Shown here piece by piece: positions 8,074 through 17,187 of a DNA stretch of 40,112 nucleotides (position 1 is its first letter; the number at the start of each line of letters is the position of its first letter). The stretch comes from CAZXVW01 sp964644025 (GTDB taxonomy: Bacteria > Acidobacteriota > Terriglobia > Bryobacterales > Bryobacteraceae). A program made the translations under genes and the position numbers. The stretch spans positions 1 to 40,112 of the forward strand of contig CAZXVW010000013.1 in assembly GCA_964644025.1 (NCBI GenBank). The letters run 5' to 3'. The notes beneath the pieces are model-generated. The model saw only the letters and a list, made by a program, of their open reading frames with translations. It made no database searches and had not been told where the DNA came from.

Positions 8074-8204
8074 CACCGGAATTGATCCGTAAGGAGTATT
8101 CACCGGGTAACCGGGAACAGCCGGACTCCGCTATTCGCCGTCGCGGCGCACGCCCTCCTGTTCACCGCCGCTTGCCAGGGGCCTTCCAGCGGCCGCCGCG
8201 CTGT

Positions 8205-8234
8205 TTGACATGCCCGGAAACCGCCTGCTAGATT
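8205..8234 (+). promoter_or_regulatory. Promoter of the gcv operon
   Basis: A perfect TTGACA (8205-8210), an 18-base spacer and TAGATT (8229-8234), preceded by TGC as in an extended -10. The gcvT ATG is 10 bases after the -10, leaving a leader of only a few bases. No glycine riboswitch core can be recognised between 8080 and 8245. Confidence 0.65.
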
Positions 8235-8244
8235 GGGCTTTTCG

Positions 8245-9345
8245 ATGATCAAGCCCAGCGTCCTCAGGGTCACGCCCTTGAATTCCGTCCATCGCGCTCT
8301 CGGCGCCCGGATGGTGGAGTTCGGCGGCTGGGATATGCCGGTTTCCTATTCCGGCATCATCGCCGAGCACCAGGCTGTCCGCCGCGCGGTCGGCCTGTTC
8401 GATGTCAGCCACATGGGCGAAATCGAGATTCGCGGGCCGGAAGCCTTCGCGCTCACCGATTTCGTCACGACTAACGCGGTGGCGCGCCTGACACCGGGCC
8501 GGGCGCAGTACTCGGCGCTGCTTTACGAGCATGGCGGGTTTGTGGACGACATCCTGGTCCACAAGGTTGCCGATGACCATTATTTCCTGTGCGTCAACGC
8601 CGCCAACCAGGAAAAGGATTACGAGCATATCCGGGCGGCGAACCGTTTCCACGCTGACGTGGAGCTGGCCTCGGAGCGTTATGTACAGCTCGCCATCCAG
8701 GGGCCGAAGGCGGAAGCGGCCCTGCAGAAGCTGACCCCGGTGACGCTGAGTGAAATCCGCTACTACCGCTTCCTGGACCGGGAAGTTTCCGGCGTCCCCG
8801 CGCGCATCGCGCGGACCGGTTACACCGGCGAGGACGGCTTCGAAATCTACATCCCGCCGGAGGAGGCCGAGCGCCTCTGGAGCGAGCTTTTGGATGCCGG
8901 AGCGGAATTCGGCATCAAGCCTTGCGGCCTGGGTGCGCGGAACACGCTCCGCCTGGAAGCGGGCATGGCGCTGTACGGGCACGAAATCGATGCTTCGATC
9001 AACCCGTACGAGGCCAACCTGGGCTGGATCGTGAAACTGGAGAAGGGGGACTTCCAGGGCCGCGAGGCCCTGCTGCGGGCGAGGGAACGCGTCACGCGGA
9101 AACTGATCGGATTCCAGATGCGCGGCCGCGGCATCGGCCGGGACGGCTACGAGGTGCTGGTGGACGGCGCGCCGGCCGGCTGGGTCACCAGCGGGGGGCC
9201 TTCGCCGACGCTCGGCGTCAACATCGGCATGTGCTACCTGCCGGCGGCGCTTGCCACGCCGGGCCGCCCCATCGAAATCCGTGTCCGGAACAAGCTGGTG
9301 GAAGCGGTCACCGTTTCCACCCCGTTCTATAAGCGAGCAAGATAA
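8245..9345 (+). CDS. gcvT: Glycine cleavage system T protein (aminomethyltransferase)
   Basis: A 366-residue T protein that releases ammonia from the aminomethyl group carried on the H protein and transfers the methylene unit to tetrahydrofolate. Hallmarks are LNSVHRALGARMVEFGGWDMPVSYSG at the N-terminus, GLFDVSHMGEIEIRGPEA, TGYTGEDGFEIYIPPEEAERLW, CGLGARNTLRLEAGMALYGHEI, and the C-terminal GWVTSGGPSPTLGVNIGMCYLP. Length is normal for the family. The ATG at 8245 is preferred to the in-frame TTG at 8233. It is the first gene of the gcv operon, with gcvH nine bases downstream. Confidence 0.96.
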   Translation: MIKPSVLRVTPLNSVHRALGARMVEFGGWDMPVSYSGIIAEHQAVRRAVGLFDVSHMGEIEIRGPEAFALTDFVTTNAVARLTPGRAQYSALLYEHGGFVDDILVHKVADDHYFLCVNAANQEKDYEHIRAANRFHADVELASERYVQLAIQGPKAEAALQKLTPVTLSEIRYYRFLDREVSGVPARIARTGYTGEDGFEIYIPPEEAERLWSELLDAGAEFGIKPCGLGARNTLRLEAGMALYGHEIDASINPYEANLGWIVKLEKGDFQGREALLRARERVTRKLIGFQMRGRGIGRDGYEVLVDGAPAGWVTSGGPSPTLGVNIGMCYLPAALATPGRPIEIRVRNKLVEAVTVSTPFYKRAR

Positions 9346-9354
9346 CAAACCATC

Positions 9355-9747
9355 ATGTACCCAGAGAACTTTCGCTACACCAAGGAACACGAATGGGTGA
9401 CCGTTGCGGGGGAAACGGCCACGATCGGTATCACCGATCACGCCCAGAAGGAATTGGGGGATGTCGTCTACGTTGACCTGCCGCAGCCCGGCGACGCGGT
9501 GGCGGCGGGCAGACCGTTCGGGTCGGTCGAATCGGTGAAGGCTGTCTCCGATATCTATTCGCCGGTGACCGGCGAAGTGATCGAGGTGAATGAAGCGCTG
9601 GCGGATGCACCGGAAAAGGTCAACGAAGACCCGCATGGAGCGGCCTGGATGGTGAAGGTCAGGCTCTCGGCTCCAGCGGAACTCGACAACCTGCTGACCG
9701 CCTCGGAATACGAATCCTACATCAAAGGAGGCGCCTCGGAACCCTAA
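9355..9747 (+). CDS. gcvH: Glycine cleavage system H protein
   Basis: A 130-residue lipoyl carrier protein that shuttles the aminomethyl group between the P, T and L proteins. It begins YPENFRYTKEHEWV and has the standard GITDHAQKELGDVVYVDLPQPGD segment. The lipoylation site is the Lys in GSVESVKAVSDIYSPV. The C-terminal part, NEDPHGAAWMVKVRL, is also standard. Length is normal. The stop TAA is directly followed by the TTG start of gcvPA. Confidence 0.96.
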   Translation: MYPENFRYTKEHEWVTVAGETATIGITDHAQKELGDVVYVDLPQPGDAVAAGRPFGSVESVKAVSDIYSPVTGEVIEVNEALADAPEKVNEDPHGAAWMVKVRLSAPAELDNLLTASEYESYIKGGASEP

Positions 9748-11067
9748 TTGCGGTACTTACCCATATCGGAATCCGACCGCCGGGAAATGTTGGCCACCCT
9801 CGGGGCCAGTTCCCCGGAGGATCTCATTGCGCACCTGCCGCCGGAGGTCTTGCTGAAGAAGCCCCTTGCCCTGGAGGCCGGCAAGTCCGAGTATGAGGTC
9901 CTCGACTATTTTGAGCAACGGGGAGAGGAGAACGCCGGCAAGCAAGCCAGCTTTCTCGGGGCCGGCATTTATCATCATTACCGGCCGGCGTTGGTCGATG
10001 CGGTAGTCTCCCGCAGCGAGTTTCTTACGGCCTATACGCCTTACCAGGCCGAGATCTCGCAAGGCACGCTGACCGCCATCTTCGAGTTTCAAACCATGAT
10101 GTGCCAGTTGACCGGAATGGACGTGGCGAACGCGTCCATGTACGATGGCTCAACGGCCATGGCGGAAGCGGCGCAAATGGCCCGGCGCATCACGCGGCGG
10201 GATCGAGTCGTAGTATCCGCTTGCGTTCATCCCGAGTACCGGCAGGTGCTGAAGACATACGCAAGGGGCTGCGCCGCGCCCGTGTCCGAGTGCGGTTACC
10301 TGCCCGATATCGGCTGCACGGACATCGAGGCGCTCGAGCGAACCATCGGCGGCGACACCGCCGCGGTCATCGTTCAGTCGCCGAATTTCTTCGGCGTGAT
10401 CGAAGAGGTGAACGCGGCGGCGGAAATCGCTCACCGGCACGGCGCTTTGCTGCTGGTGGTCTTCACCGAAGCCGTCTCACTCGGTATTCTGGAGCCGCCG
10501 CGGGAGGCCGACCTCGTAGCCGGCGAACTACAGGCGCTCGGCATCACGCCCAGCTACGGCGGTCCCGGCGCCGGCGTCATCGCCACGCGGCAGAAATACA
10601 TGCGCCAGTTACCCGGCCGGCTCGTCGGGCAGACCCGGGATGCCCGCGGCAGGCGCGCTTTCTGCCTGACGCTGGCCACCCGGGAGCAGCACATCCGGCG
10701 GGAGAAGGCCACCTCGAACATTTGCACCAACCAGGCGCTGACGGCGCTGATGGCCACCGTGTTCCTGGCCGTTTACGGCAAGCGAAGGCTGCGCGAGCTG
10801 GCCGAACAGAATCTCGCCAAGTCCCATTACCTGGCGGGGAAGGTGCCGCAGCGGTTTTTCGGGCCGTTCTTTAACGAGTTCGTCGCCCGCGCCGCCATCC
10901 GCTCTCCGGAGGAAATCAACCGGAAGCTGCGCGAGCGGAACATCATTGGCGGGTTGCCGCTGGGGCGCTTCTACCCGGAACTGGCTGATTGCATGCTGCT
11001 GTGCGCCACCGAAATGTCGCGGCGCCGCGATATGGACCAACTGGCGGAGGTCTTCCTGGGTAAATGA
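9748..11067 (+). CDS. gcvPA: Glycine dehydrogenase (decarboxylating) subunit 1
   Basis: A 439-residue N-terminal half of the split P protein. Typical segments are MRYLPISESDRREMLATLG, GAGIYHHYRPALVDAVVSRSEFLTAYTPYQAEISQGTL, FEFQTMMCQLTGMDVANASMYDGSTA, and TREQHIRREKATSNICTNQAL. The gene begins with TTG immediately after the gcvH stop. An AGGAGG inside the end of gcvH (9726-9731) lies 16 bases upstream, a long spacing, so translation probably depends on coupling. It forms a heterotetramer with GcvPB and decarboxylates glycine. The stop overlaps gcvPB by four bases. Confidence 0.95.
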   Translation: MRYLPISESDRREMLATLGASSPEDLIAHLPPEVLLKKPLALEAGKSEYEVLDYFEQRGEENAGKQASFLGAGIYHHYRPALVDAVVSRSEFLTAYTPYQAEISQGTLTAIFEFQTMMCQLTGMDVANASMYDGSTAMAEAAQMARRITRRDRVVVSACVHPEYRQVLKTYARGCAAPVSECGYLPDIGCTDIEALERTIGGDTAAVIVQSPNFFGVIEEVNAAAEIAHRHGALLLVVFTEAVSLGILEPPREADLVAGELQALGITPSYGGPGAGVIATRQKYMRQLPGRLVGQTRDARGRRAFCLTLATREQHIRREKATSNICTNQALTALMATVFLAVYGKRRLRELAEQNLAKSHYLAGKVPQRFFGPFFNEFVARAAIRSPEEINRKLRERNIIGGLPLGRFYPELADCMLLCATEMSRRRDMDQLAEVFLGK

Positions 11068-12542
11068 TCCGCAAAGTCCGTCCCCACCCTTCGCAAAACG
11101 AACCGCTGATCTTCGAGCGCAGCGCCCCCGGAAAGACCGCCTGCAAACTGCCGCCGCTGGACGTTCCGGCCGTCGAGCCGGCCGCGGCGCTTGGCGGGGA
11201 GAATGTCCGCGGTGAGATCGAAGGTTTCCCCGAGGTCAGCGAGGTGGAACTGGTGCGTCACTTCACGCGCCTGTCCACGCACAACTACGCCATCGATCAT
11301 GGGCTGTATCCGCTCGGCTCGTGCACGATGAAGTACAACCCCCGGGCCAATGAAGCAGCGGCGGCCATCACCGGACTGGCCCGCGCGCATCCGTATCAAC
11401 CCGAGGAGCTCGCCCAGGGCGCGATGGAGATCATGGCGGCGCTCGAGGCCGCGCTGGCTGAGATCACCGGCATGGACGCCGTGACGTTGCAGCCCGCCGC
11501 CGGCGCTCATGGAGAGCTGACCGGCATTTTGCTGGTGCGCGCCGCGCTGGAGGCTCGCGGCAATCCGCGGCGAAAAGTCCTGGTGCCCGATTCGGCGCAC
11601 GGCACCAACCCCGCCTCGGTCGCCACCGCCGGCTACGAGGCCGACAATATTCCCTCCAACGATCGCGGGATGGTGGATGTCGAACATCTCCAGCGGGTGG
11701 TGAATGAAGAGGTCGCCGCGCTGATGGTGACCAACCCGAACACGCTGGGCGTTTTCGAGGAAAACATCGTCCAGGTCGCCGGTATACTCCACGCCGCCGG
11801 CGCCATGCTGTACATGGACGGCGCCAACATGAACGCGCTGGCCGGCGTGGCCCGGCCGGGGGATTTCGGCGTCGACGTAATGCACCTGAACCTCCACAAG
11901 ACCTTTTCCACCCCGCACGGCGGCGGCGGTCCCGGCTCCGGACCCGTGGCGGTGAAGAAACATCTTGAACCGTTCCTGCCACTGCCGCGCCTGAAGCGTG
12001 CTGGTGAGCAGTGGGCGTGGGATTACGATGGGCCGGAATCGATCGGCCGGGTCCGAGCCTTTTACGGCAACTTCGGGGTGATGGTGCGCGCGCTGGCCTA
12101 CATCATGGCGCTGGGCGGGGACGGGCTGCGCCAGATGACGCTGGACGCGATCCTGAATGCCAACTACATCCGCCGCCGGCTCGAGCCGTATTATAAGCTC
12201 CCGCACGCAGCCCCCACCATGCACGAGTGCGTCTTCAGTGACGAACGGCAGGCGAGCCGCGGCGTGCGCACTTCCGACATCGCCAAGCGGCTCATCGATT
12301 ACGGCTTCCACCCTTACACGGTGAGTTTCCCGCTGATTGTTCCCGGCGCGATGATGATCGAGCCGACCGAGACCGAAACCAAGGAGGAGCTCGACCTGTT
12401 CATCGATGCACTCATCTCGATTGCCCGGGAAGCCGAAGAAGATCCCGAGTTGGTCAAGACCGCGCCGCATAACACGCGTATCGGCCGCGTGGACGAAGTT
12501 ACGGCCGCGCGGAAGCCCGTGCTGCGCTGGAAGCCGGACTGA
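11064..12542 (+). CDS. gcvPB: Glycine dehydrogenase (decarboxylating) subunit 2
   Basis: A 492-residue C-terminal half of the split P protein carrying the PLP site. The Schiff-base Lys is in HLNLHKTFSTPHGGGGPGSG. Other signatures are HNYAIDHGLYPLGSCTMKYNP, ALAEITGMDAVTLQPAAGAHGELTG and PDSAHGTNPASVA. Near the C-terminus are VSFPLIVPGAMMIEPTETETKEELDLFIDAL and KPVLRWKPD. It starts with ATG overlapping the gcvPA stop. No dihydrolipoyl dehydrogenase gene follows, so L protein must be encoded elsewhere, as is common because it is shared with other complexes. Confidence 0.96.
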   Translation: MIRKVRPHPSQNEPLIFERSAPGKTACKLPPLDVPAVEPAAALGGENVRGEIEGFPEVSEVELVRHFTRLSTHNYAIDHGLYPLGSCTMKYNPRANEAAAAITGLARAHPYQPEELAQGAMEIMAALEAALAEITGMDAVTLQPAAGAHGELTGILLVRAALEARGNPRRKVLVPDSAHGTNPASVATAGYEADNIPSNDRGMVDVEHLQRVVNEEVAALMVTNPNTLGVFEENIVQVAGILHAAGAMLYMDGANMNALAGVARPGDFGVDVMHLNLHKTFSTPHGGGGPGSGPVAVKKHLEPFLPLPRLKRAGEQWAWDYDGPESIGRVRAFYGNFGVMVRALAYIMALGGDGLRQMTLDAILNANYIRRRLEPYYKLPHAAPTMHECVFSDERQASRGVRTSDIAKRLIDYGFHPYTVSFPLIVPGAMMIEPTETETKEELDLFIDALISIAREAEEDPELVKTAPHNTRIGRVDEVTAARKPVLRWKPD

Positions 12543-12587
12543 GCACACCGCCGGCGGCCCCACGAGCGAAAACGAGCAGTCCGAAGC

Positions 12588-12798
12588 TCAGCCGGCCAGG
12601 CGGCGGGCGATCGCCGCGGCGATCTGCCGGCCGTGACGGCGTCCGTTCTCAATGAAGATTTCGTTGGTGTTCCTGCCCGCCACCACCACTCCGGCCAGGT
12701 GTATGCCCTTCCGCGGCGAGCTTTCGTCTGGTGAGTTCGATCCCGCAGGCCAGTCCGGTCGGCCCCGCGCCGACCACCGCCGCGTCAAACGCGCTCAC
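12588..12798 (-). pseudogene. Internally deleted YpdA-like flavin disulfide reductase
   Basis: The minus strand after alaS reads VSAFDAAVVGAGPTGLACGIELTR, the FAD-binding GxGxxG start of a YpdA/thioredoxin-reductase-like protein. A different frame then gives GIHLAGVVVAGRNTNEIFIENGRRHG and AAAIARRL, which is the normal C-terminal end of the same family. The whole middle (about 250 residues) is missing and the two ends are out of frame, so no functional enzyme can be made. The GTG start still overlaps the alaS stop (GTGA), so the original pair was translationally coupled. It could be a real deletion or an assembly collapse. Confidence 0.7.
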
Positions 12799-15431
12799 AA
12801 CATCCCTTCCACTTTCGCGTAGACGCTTTCGAGCGCCGCCGCCAGCGCCGCCGGGTCCTTGCCGCCGGCTTCGGCCATATCCGGCCGTCCGCCGCCGCGG
12901 CCGCCGACGGCCCGCGCCACCTCGCCGATGAGCCGGCCGGCGTGGACCTTGCGGGTTAAATCCTTCGTCACCGCCGATACCAGCGCTATCTGGGAATCCT
13001 GCGCCGAGGCCAGCACCACCACGGCCGTCTTCCACTTGTTGCGCAACGTGTCGGCCAGAGCGCGCATCTGCGGCCGGTCCATGCCGTCAACGCGGCCGGC
13101 CAGGACCTTGACGCCCTTCAGCTCGCGCGCCTGATCCTCCAGGCCGGCGGCCTGCGACTGGGCGATCCTGAGCTTGAGCTGCTCCACCTGTTTCTCCAGC
13201 GCTCTTTGCTCCGCCACCAGTTTCTCCGCCTGGGCGACAAGTTCCGGCTCGGGAGTGCGAAGCACCTCGCCCAGCCGCGCCACCGCCTCGGAGACCTTTC
13301 GGAAGCGCTCCAGGGCTCCTTCGCCGGTCAGCGCCTCGATCCGGCGCACGCCGGCGGAAATCGAACCCTCGTAAACAATCTTGCAAAGCCCGATGTCGCC
13401 GGTACGGCGCACGTGAGTGCCGCCGCACAATTCCCGGCTGAAACCGGGGACGGAGACCACGCGCACGCGGTCCGCGTACTTTTCGCCGAACAACGCCATT
13501 GCCCCGGTGCTGACGGCCTGATCGAGGTCCATGATCTCGGTGCGGACCTCGGCGTTGGCCAGGATCTGCTCGTTGATCAGACGTTCCACTTCGGCCAGTT
13601 CCGCAGCGTCCAGAGCCGCGTAATGGGTGAAGTCGAAACGCAGCCGGGAAGGCTCGACCACGCTGCCGGCCTGCTTTACATGGCTGCCCAGCACCCGGCG
13701 CAACGCGGCGTGGAGCAGATGGGTGGCCGTGTGGTTGCGCATGGTGGCGGCGCGCCGGGCCGCATCGACACAAGCACGGAGACGGTCCCCTTCCCGAATC
13801 GCCGCCAGCGTTTTCACCTTGTGCACGTGAACTCCGGCGACCGGAGCGAACGTATCGATGACGATAGCGGTCTTCTCACCGGTTTCCGAATACAGCGCCC
13901 CCCGGTCGCCCACCTGGCCGCCCGCTTCCGCGTAGAACGGCGTCTGGTCCAAGACCACCTCGCCTACGGCGCCCGCGGCCAGCTCGCCGGCACGGCTTTC
14001 GTCCTGAATCAGCGCCCGCACTGTTCCGGCTGCCTCCAGCGTGTCATAGCCGAGAAATTCGGTGCGGCCCTCCTGTTGGAGTTGCTGGTAGACGGGAGCG
14101 ATCTGGACCTTGGCAGCGCCCTTCCAGCTTGCCCGGGCGCGGGCACGCTGCTCTTCCATGGCCCGGTTAAAGCCCTCCATGTCGATGGTGAGGCCGATCT
14201 CCCGCGCCATCTCCTCTTGCTCGTCCACCGCCAGGCCGTAAGTATCGTAAAGCTTGAAAGCCACCTCTCCGGGCAACACGCCGCCGGCCGCCTTCCGGGC
14301 TTCCTCCTGGAAGACGCGTTCGGCGACGTGGAAAGTCGTGGCGTAACGGTGCTCTTCATCGCGCACGATGCGCGCCACCCGTTCGACGCTCTCCATCAGT
14401 TCGGGATAGGCCGGTTTCATCAGTTCGGCCACAAACCCGGTCAGCTTATACAGGAACGGTTCCTCCATCCCCTGGCGGCGCGCGTGGCGCATGGCCCGCC
14501 GCATGATCTTGCGCAGAACATAGCCGCGGCCGTCGTTGGCCGGAACGACGCCGTCGTGGATCAGAAAGGCGGCCGCCCGGGCGTGGTCGGCGGCGATCCG
14601 CAGCGTGATATCGATGGCTGCGTCGGCCCCCTCGTTCACCGACAGCAGCTCAGCGGCATGGCTCACCAGCGGAGCGAGCAGGTCGCATTCGTAATTGGAC
14701 AGCTTGCCCTGCAGGATCGCGGCGATGCGCTCCAGCCCCATGCCGGTGTCAATCGACGGGCGCGGCAGCGGCGAGAGGTTCCCCTGCGCGTCGCGCTCGT
14801 ATTGCATGAAGACCAGGTTCCAGATCTCGACGTAGCGCCCGCCGGCATCGCTGGGAAACGGCTCGTCCTCGCGACCCGGTTCACCGGTGCCCGGCCCGAG
14901 ATCGTAATGAATTTCCGAGCACGGGCCGCAAGGGCCGGTTTCCCCCATTTGCCAGAAATTGTCCTTCTCGCCGCAGCGGTAAATCCGGTCGCCCGCCACG
15001 CCCGCCACCTTTCTCCAGAGCTGCTCGGCCTCGTCGTCCTCGCGGAAGATGGTGATGTAGAGGCGGTCCTTCGGAAGGCCATACTCCCGGGTCACCAGTT
15101 CCCAGGCGAAGGCGATGGCGTCCGCCTTGAAGTAGTCGCCGAAGGAGAAATTGCCCAGCATCTCGAAGAAGGTGTGGTGGCGGCGCGTGTGACCGACGTT
15201 CTCCAGGTCGTTGTGCTTGCCCCCGGCGCGCACGCATTTCTGCGACGAGGTGGCCCGGCGGTAATCCCGCTTCTCCAGGCCAAGGAAAACATCCTTGAAC
15301 TGGTTCATCCCGGCGTTGGTGAACAGCAGCGTGGGATCGTTGGCCGGCACCAGCGAGGAGCTGGGAACCACGCGATGGCCGCGCGCGGCGAAGTAATCGA
15401 GGAACTTCTGGCGGATTTCGTGACCGGTCAC
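12795..15431 (-). CDS. alaS: Alanine-tRNA ligase
   Basis: An 878-residue, full-length enzyme that charges tRNA-Ala and edits mischarged Ser and Gly. The class II catalytic domain begins GHEIRQKFLDYFAARGHRVVPSSSLVPANDPTLLFTNAGM and continues with KCVRAGGKHNDLENVGHTRRHHTFFEMLGNFSFGDYFK. The editing domain has the zinc site HTATHLLHAALRRVLG with CGGTH downstream. The C-Ala domain ends in GGRGGGRPDMAEAGG. The start is GTG at 15431; upstream ATGs are closed by stops. A deleted YpdA-like gene is coupled to its stop codon. Confidence 0.97.
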   Translation of the reverse strand: MTGHEIRQKFLDYFAARGHRVVPSSSLVPANDPTLLFTNAGMNQFKDVFLGLEKRDYRRATSSQKCVRAGGKHNDLENVGHTRRHHTFFEMLGNFSFGDYFKADAIAFAWELVTREYGLPKDRLYITIFREDDEAEQLWRKVAGVAGDRIYRCGEKDNFWQMGETGPCGPCSEIHYDLGPGTGEPGREDEPFPSDAGGRYVEIWNLVFMQYERDAQGNLSPLPRPSIDTGMGLERIAAILQGKLSNYECDLLAPLVSHAAELLSVNEGADAAIDITLRIAADHARAAAFLIHDGVVPANDGRGYVLRKIMRRAMRHARRQGMEEPFLYKLTGFVAELMKPAYPELMESVERVARIVRDEEHRYATTFHVAERVFQEEARKAAGGVLPGEVAFKLYDTYGLAVDEQEEMAREIGLTIDMEGFNRAMEEQRARARASWKGAAKVQIAPVYQQLQQEGRTEFLGYDTLEAAGTVRALIQDESRAGELAAGAVGEVVLDQTPFYAEAGGQVGDRGALYSETGEKTAIVIDTFAPVAGVHVHKVKTLAAIREGDRLRACVDAARRAATMRNHTATHLLHAALRRVLGSHVKQAGSVVEPSRLRFDFTHYAALDAAELAEVERLINEQILANAEVRTEIMDLDQAVSTGAMALFGEKYADRVRVVSVPGFSRELCGGTHVRRTGDIGLCKIVYEGSISAGVRRIEALTGEGALERFRKVSEAVARLGEVLRTPEPELVAQAEKLVAEQRALEKQVEQLKLRIAQSQAAGLEDQARELKGVKVLAGRVDGMDRPQMRALADTLRNKWKTAVVVLASAQDSQIALVSAVTKDLTRKVHAGRLIGEVARAVGGRGGGRPDMAEAGGKDPAALAAALESVYAKVEGML

Positions 15432-15436
15432 ATCAA

Positions 15437-15550
15437 CTATTTTGGCATACCGCCGCCGCCAGACTGCGCCGAATTGTCGCCGAGTTTCTTTTTCGCCGGT
15501 TCCACCACCTTGCCGGCTTCGGCGTCAAGTGCGGTAATGTCGGAGTAGTA
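15437..15550 (-). other. Possible 3' fragment of a gene preceding alaS
   Basis: Reading minus-strand DNA directly ahead of alaS gives YYSDITALDAEAGKVVEP, then AKKKLGDNSAQSGGGGMPK and a stop, only five bases before the alaS start. The composition is protein-like, but no start codon is found: the frame is closed by a TGA at about 15616 and has no ATG. It may be the tail of a gene whose front was lost. I do not recognise it. Confidence 0.25.
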
Positions 15551-15758
15551 CCGGGCCCGGCGCCGGCGCGCTTGCGGCCGGGACCATCGAAAACAGAAGC
15601 AGGAGAGTTCTCTTCAATCTTGCTTTGCCTTGCCGATGGGTAGAAGCGAACCGGCCGCCGTGTCAAGCCGTGCCTCCTGTCCCCGGGCATCGTGACAAGG
15701 CAAGAGCTGGCAGCAGCCGTGGCTTGGCAGTCGAGAGCGTCCGCACCACTACCCCCTC
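15551..15758. other. Intergenic stretch, nothing recognised
   Basis: Between the possible fragment ahead of alaS and the apbE stop I see no credible gene, RNA or repeat on either strand. Confidence 0.5.
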
Positions 15759-16823
15759 TCAGTTAACCTGCCGGCCGGAAACCTCCTTCGCTTTCATGCC
15801 CTTCGAGTAGAACAGCGAAACGGTGTCGTCGGTGTTGCGCACCGCCATCAGGGCTTCCACGCCGGCAAGCCCGTCCACCAGCCGCATGCCCTTCTCCACG
15901 CCCAGGACCATCAAAGCCGTCGCCAGCGCGTCCGCATAGGCGCACTCGTCCGCCACTACGGTGGCGCTGCACACACCGTTGCGAACGGGCCATCCGGTGG
16001 CCGGGTCAATCACGTGAGAGTACCGTTTCCCATCGTGAAAGAAGAAGTTTTCATAATCCCCCGAGGTGGCTACGGCTGCCCGCGAGCCGTCAACAATGGC
16101 GATGAAGGACTCCGCCTGGCCGCGGCGCGGGTTCCTGATCCCGATTCGCCAGGGGCGGCCCCTCGGATTGTGGCCCAGCGAGCGCGTTTCACCGCCGATT
16201 TCCACCAGAATGTTCCGGTAGCCCTTCTTTCTGAGATAAGAAAACGCCGCATCCACGCCAAATCCTTTGGCAATACCGCCCAGATCCAGCATCACCCCAT
16301 CGCGTGAGAAGCGAACATTCCCGCCGTCGTCGACTGTAACGTACCGCCAGCCGACCCGGGCGTGCAGCTCGCCGATTTCCGCCTCGGTGGGAAACGCCAG
16401 CTCCGCTCCCGGTTGGCGGAGAAAGCCCCAGCGCTCAACCAGCGGCAGCGTCGTCATGTCGAATGCGCCATTCGTCAACCGGGAGATCCGGAGACCCAGC
16501 CGAAGCACCCCGGCCAGTTGAGGCGAAATGTGAAAAGGCCGTCCTGCCCCGGCGCGATTCAGCAGGGATATTTCGCTGTCCTGGCGCCAGTTGCTCATTC
16601 TGGCATCCACGGCCCGCACCTGATCCAGGGCCGCGGCAAGATCCGCTTCGACGACGCCGGGGGCAACACTGGTGGCGACGACCGTCATGGACAGACTGGT
16701 CCCCATAACATCGCCGGAAGTCGAGACTGCTTGCTCCGGCGCCGAGCAGGCCGCTGCCAGCAGCAAGAACAAAACCGTGGCCGGCGGCCCCAGCCCCTGC
16801 CGGAAAAACGCCATCCTCATCAT
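15759..16823 (-). CDS. apbE: FAD:protein FMN transferase, lipoprotein
   Basis: A 354-residue ApbE-family protein that attaches FMN through a phosphoester to Thr/Ser of target flavoproteins. A lipoprotein signal (TVLFLLLAAACSAPE, Cys in the lipobox) places it on the outer face of the inner membrane or in the periplasm. Family marks are GTSLSMTV, MSNWRQDSEISLLNRAGAG, TNGAFDMTTLPLVERWGF, DLGGIAKGFGVDAA and the nucleotide/metal region IDPATGWPVRNGVCSATVVADECAYADALATALMVLG. Several starts are close together (GTG 16841, ATG 16823, 16820, 16814); I took 16823. No Rnf/Nqr or other obvious flavoprotein target lies beside it, so its substrate is elsewhere. Confidence 0.92.
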   Translation of the reverse strand: MMRMAFFRQGLGPPATVLFLLLAAACSAPEQAVSTSGDVMGTSLSMTVVATSVAPGVVEADLAAALDQVRAVDARMSNWRQDSEISLLNRAGAGRPFHISPQLAGVLRLGLRISRLTNGAFDMTTLPLVERWGFLRQPGAELAFPTEAEIGELHARVGWRYVTVDDGGNVRFSRDGVMLDLGGIAKGFGVDAAFSYLRKKGYRNILVEIGGETRSLGHNPRGRPWRIGIRNPRRGQAESFIAIVDGSRAAVATSGDYENFFFHDGKRYSHVIDPATGWPVRNGVCSATVVADECAYADALATALMVLGVEKGMRLVDGLAGVEALMAVRNTDDTVSLFYSKGMKAKEVSGRQVN

Positions 16824-16841
16824 TTGCCTGTTAGCGCGCAC

Positions 16842-17102
16842 GGTCGGCTGTCAGTCCCACTCAAGAAGATATCAGGCTCCAGAATCAAAATACTCGCTTC
16901 TGATCCACGGCCCGTTCCGGCCGGCAGCAGCAAGAACAGTGTGAAGTTCCTGCCCCAGATTCTGAAGTAGTGCTTCCGGATCAATGATTGAATGGAGTTC
17001 TTGATTCCCGGATGTAGTTACGAAATCTAAACGTTATCCCTTAACCATGTTTTGTGCTACGGCTTATAACCCAGTCTGTTGTCAAGAGACGGCCGGGCTC
17101 AT
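16842..17102. other. AT-richer intergenic stretch with a promoter-like element
   Basis: This stretch has clearly lower GC than its neighbours from about 16970 to 17075. It holds no gene. TTAACC (17041-17046), an 18-base spacer and TATAAC (17065-17070) make a plausible plus-strand promoter pointing into the IS1634-like remnant at 17103. Confidence 0.4.
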
Positions 17103-17177
17103 ATGGCCACCACAACCCGAAAGTACAAGGACAAGACCTACGGCGCCCGCCTGCTGCGCCGCATCCATCCGAGGCCC
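17103..17177 (+). pseudogene. 5' remnant of an IS1634-like transposase gene
   Basis: An ATG at 17103 opens a frame reading ATTTRKYKDKTYGARLLRRIH. This matches the beginning of IS1634/IS4-group transposases, which start with a KGKTY-type strand and an 'LLRRSYREGGKVKHETLGNL' stretch. Only about 24 codons remain before the similarity ends, a few bases from the stop of the sulfatase on the other strand. The assignment rests on a short match. Confidence 0.4.
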
Positions 17178-17187
17178 GGTTGTTCTC

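Noticed and set aside
8080..8245. Glycine riboswitch upstream of gcvT
   Set aside because: The conserved glycine aptamer core is not present, and the promoter lies too close to the ATG to leave room for one.
13206..15548. 780-codon plus-strand frame opposite alaS
   Set aside because: Antisense of a well-conserved gene; composition is Arg/Gly/His/Pro-rich with no domain.
15433..15690. 85-residue minus-strand frame before alaS
   Set aside because: No resemblance to a protein; a different frame in the same place reads better as a fragment.
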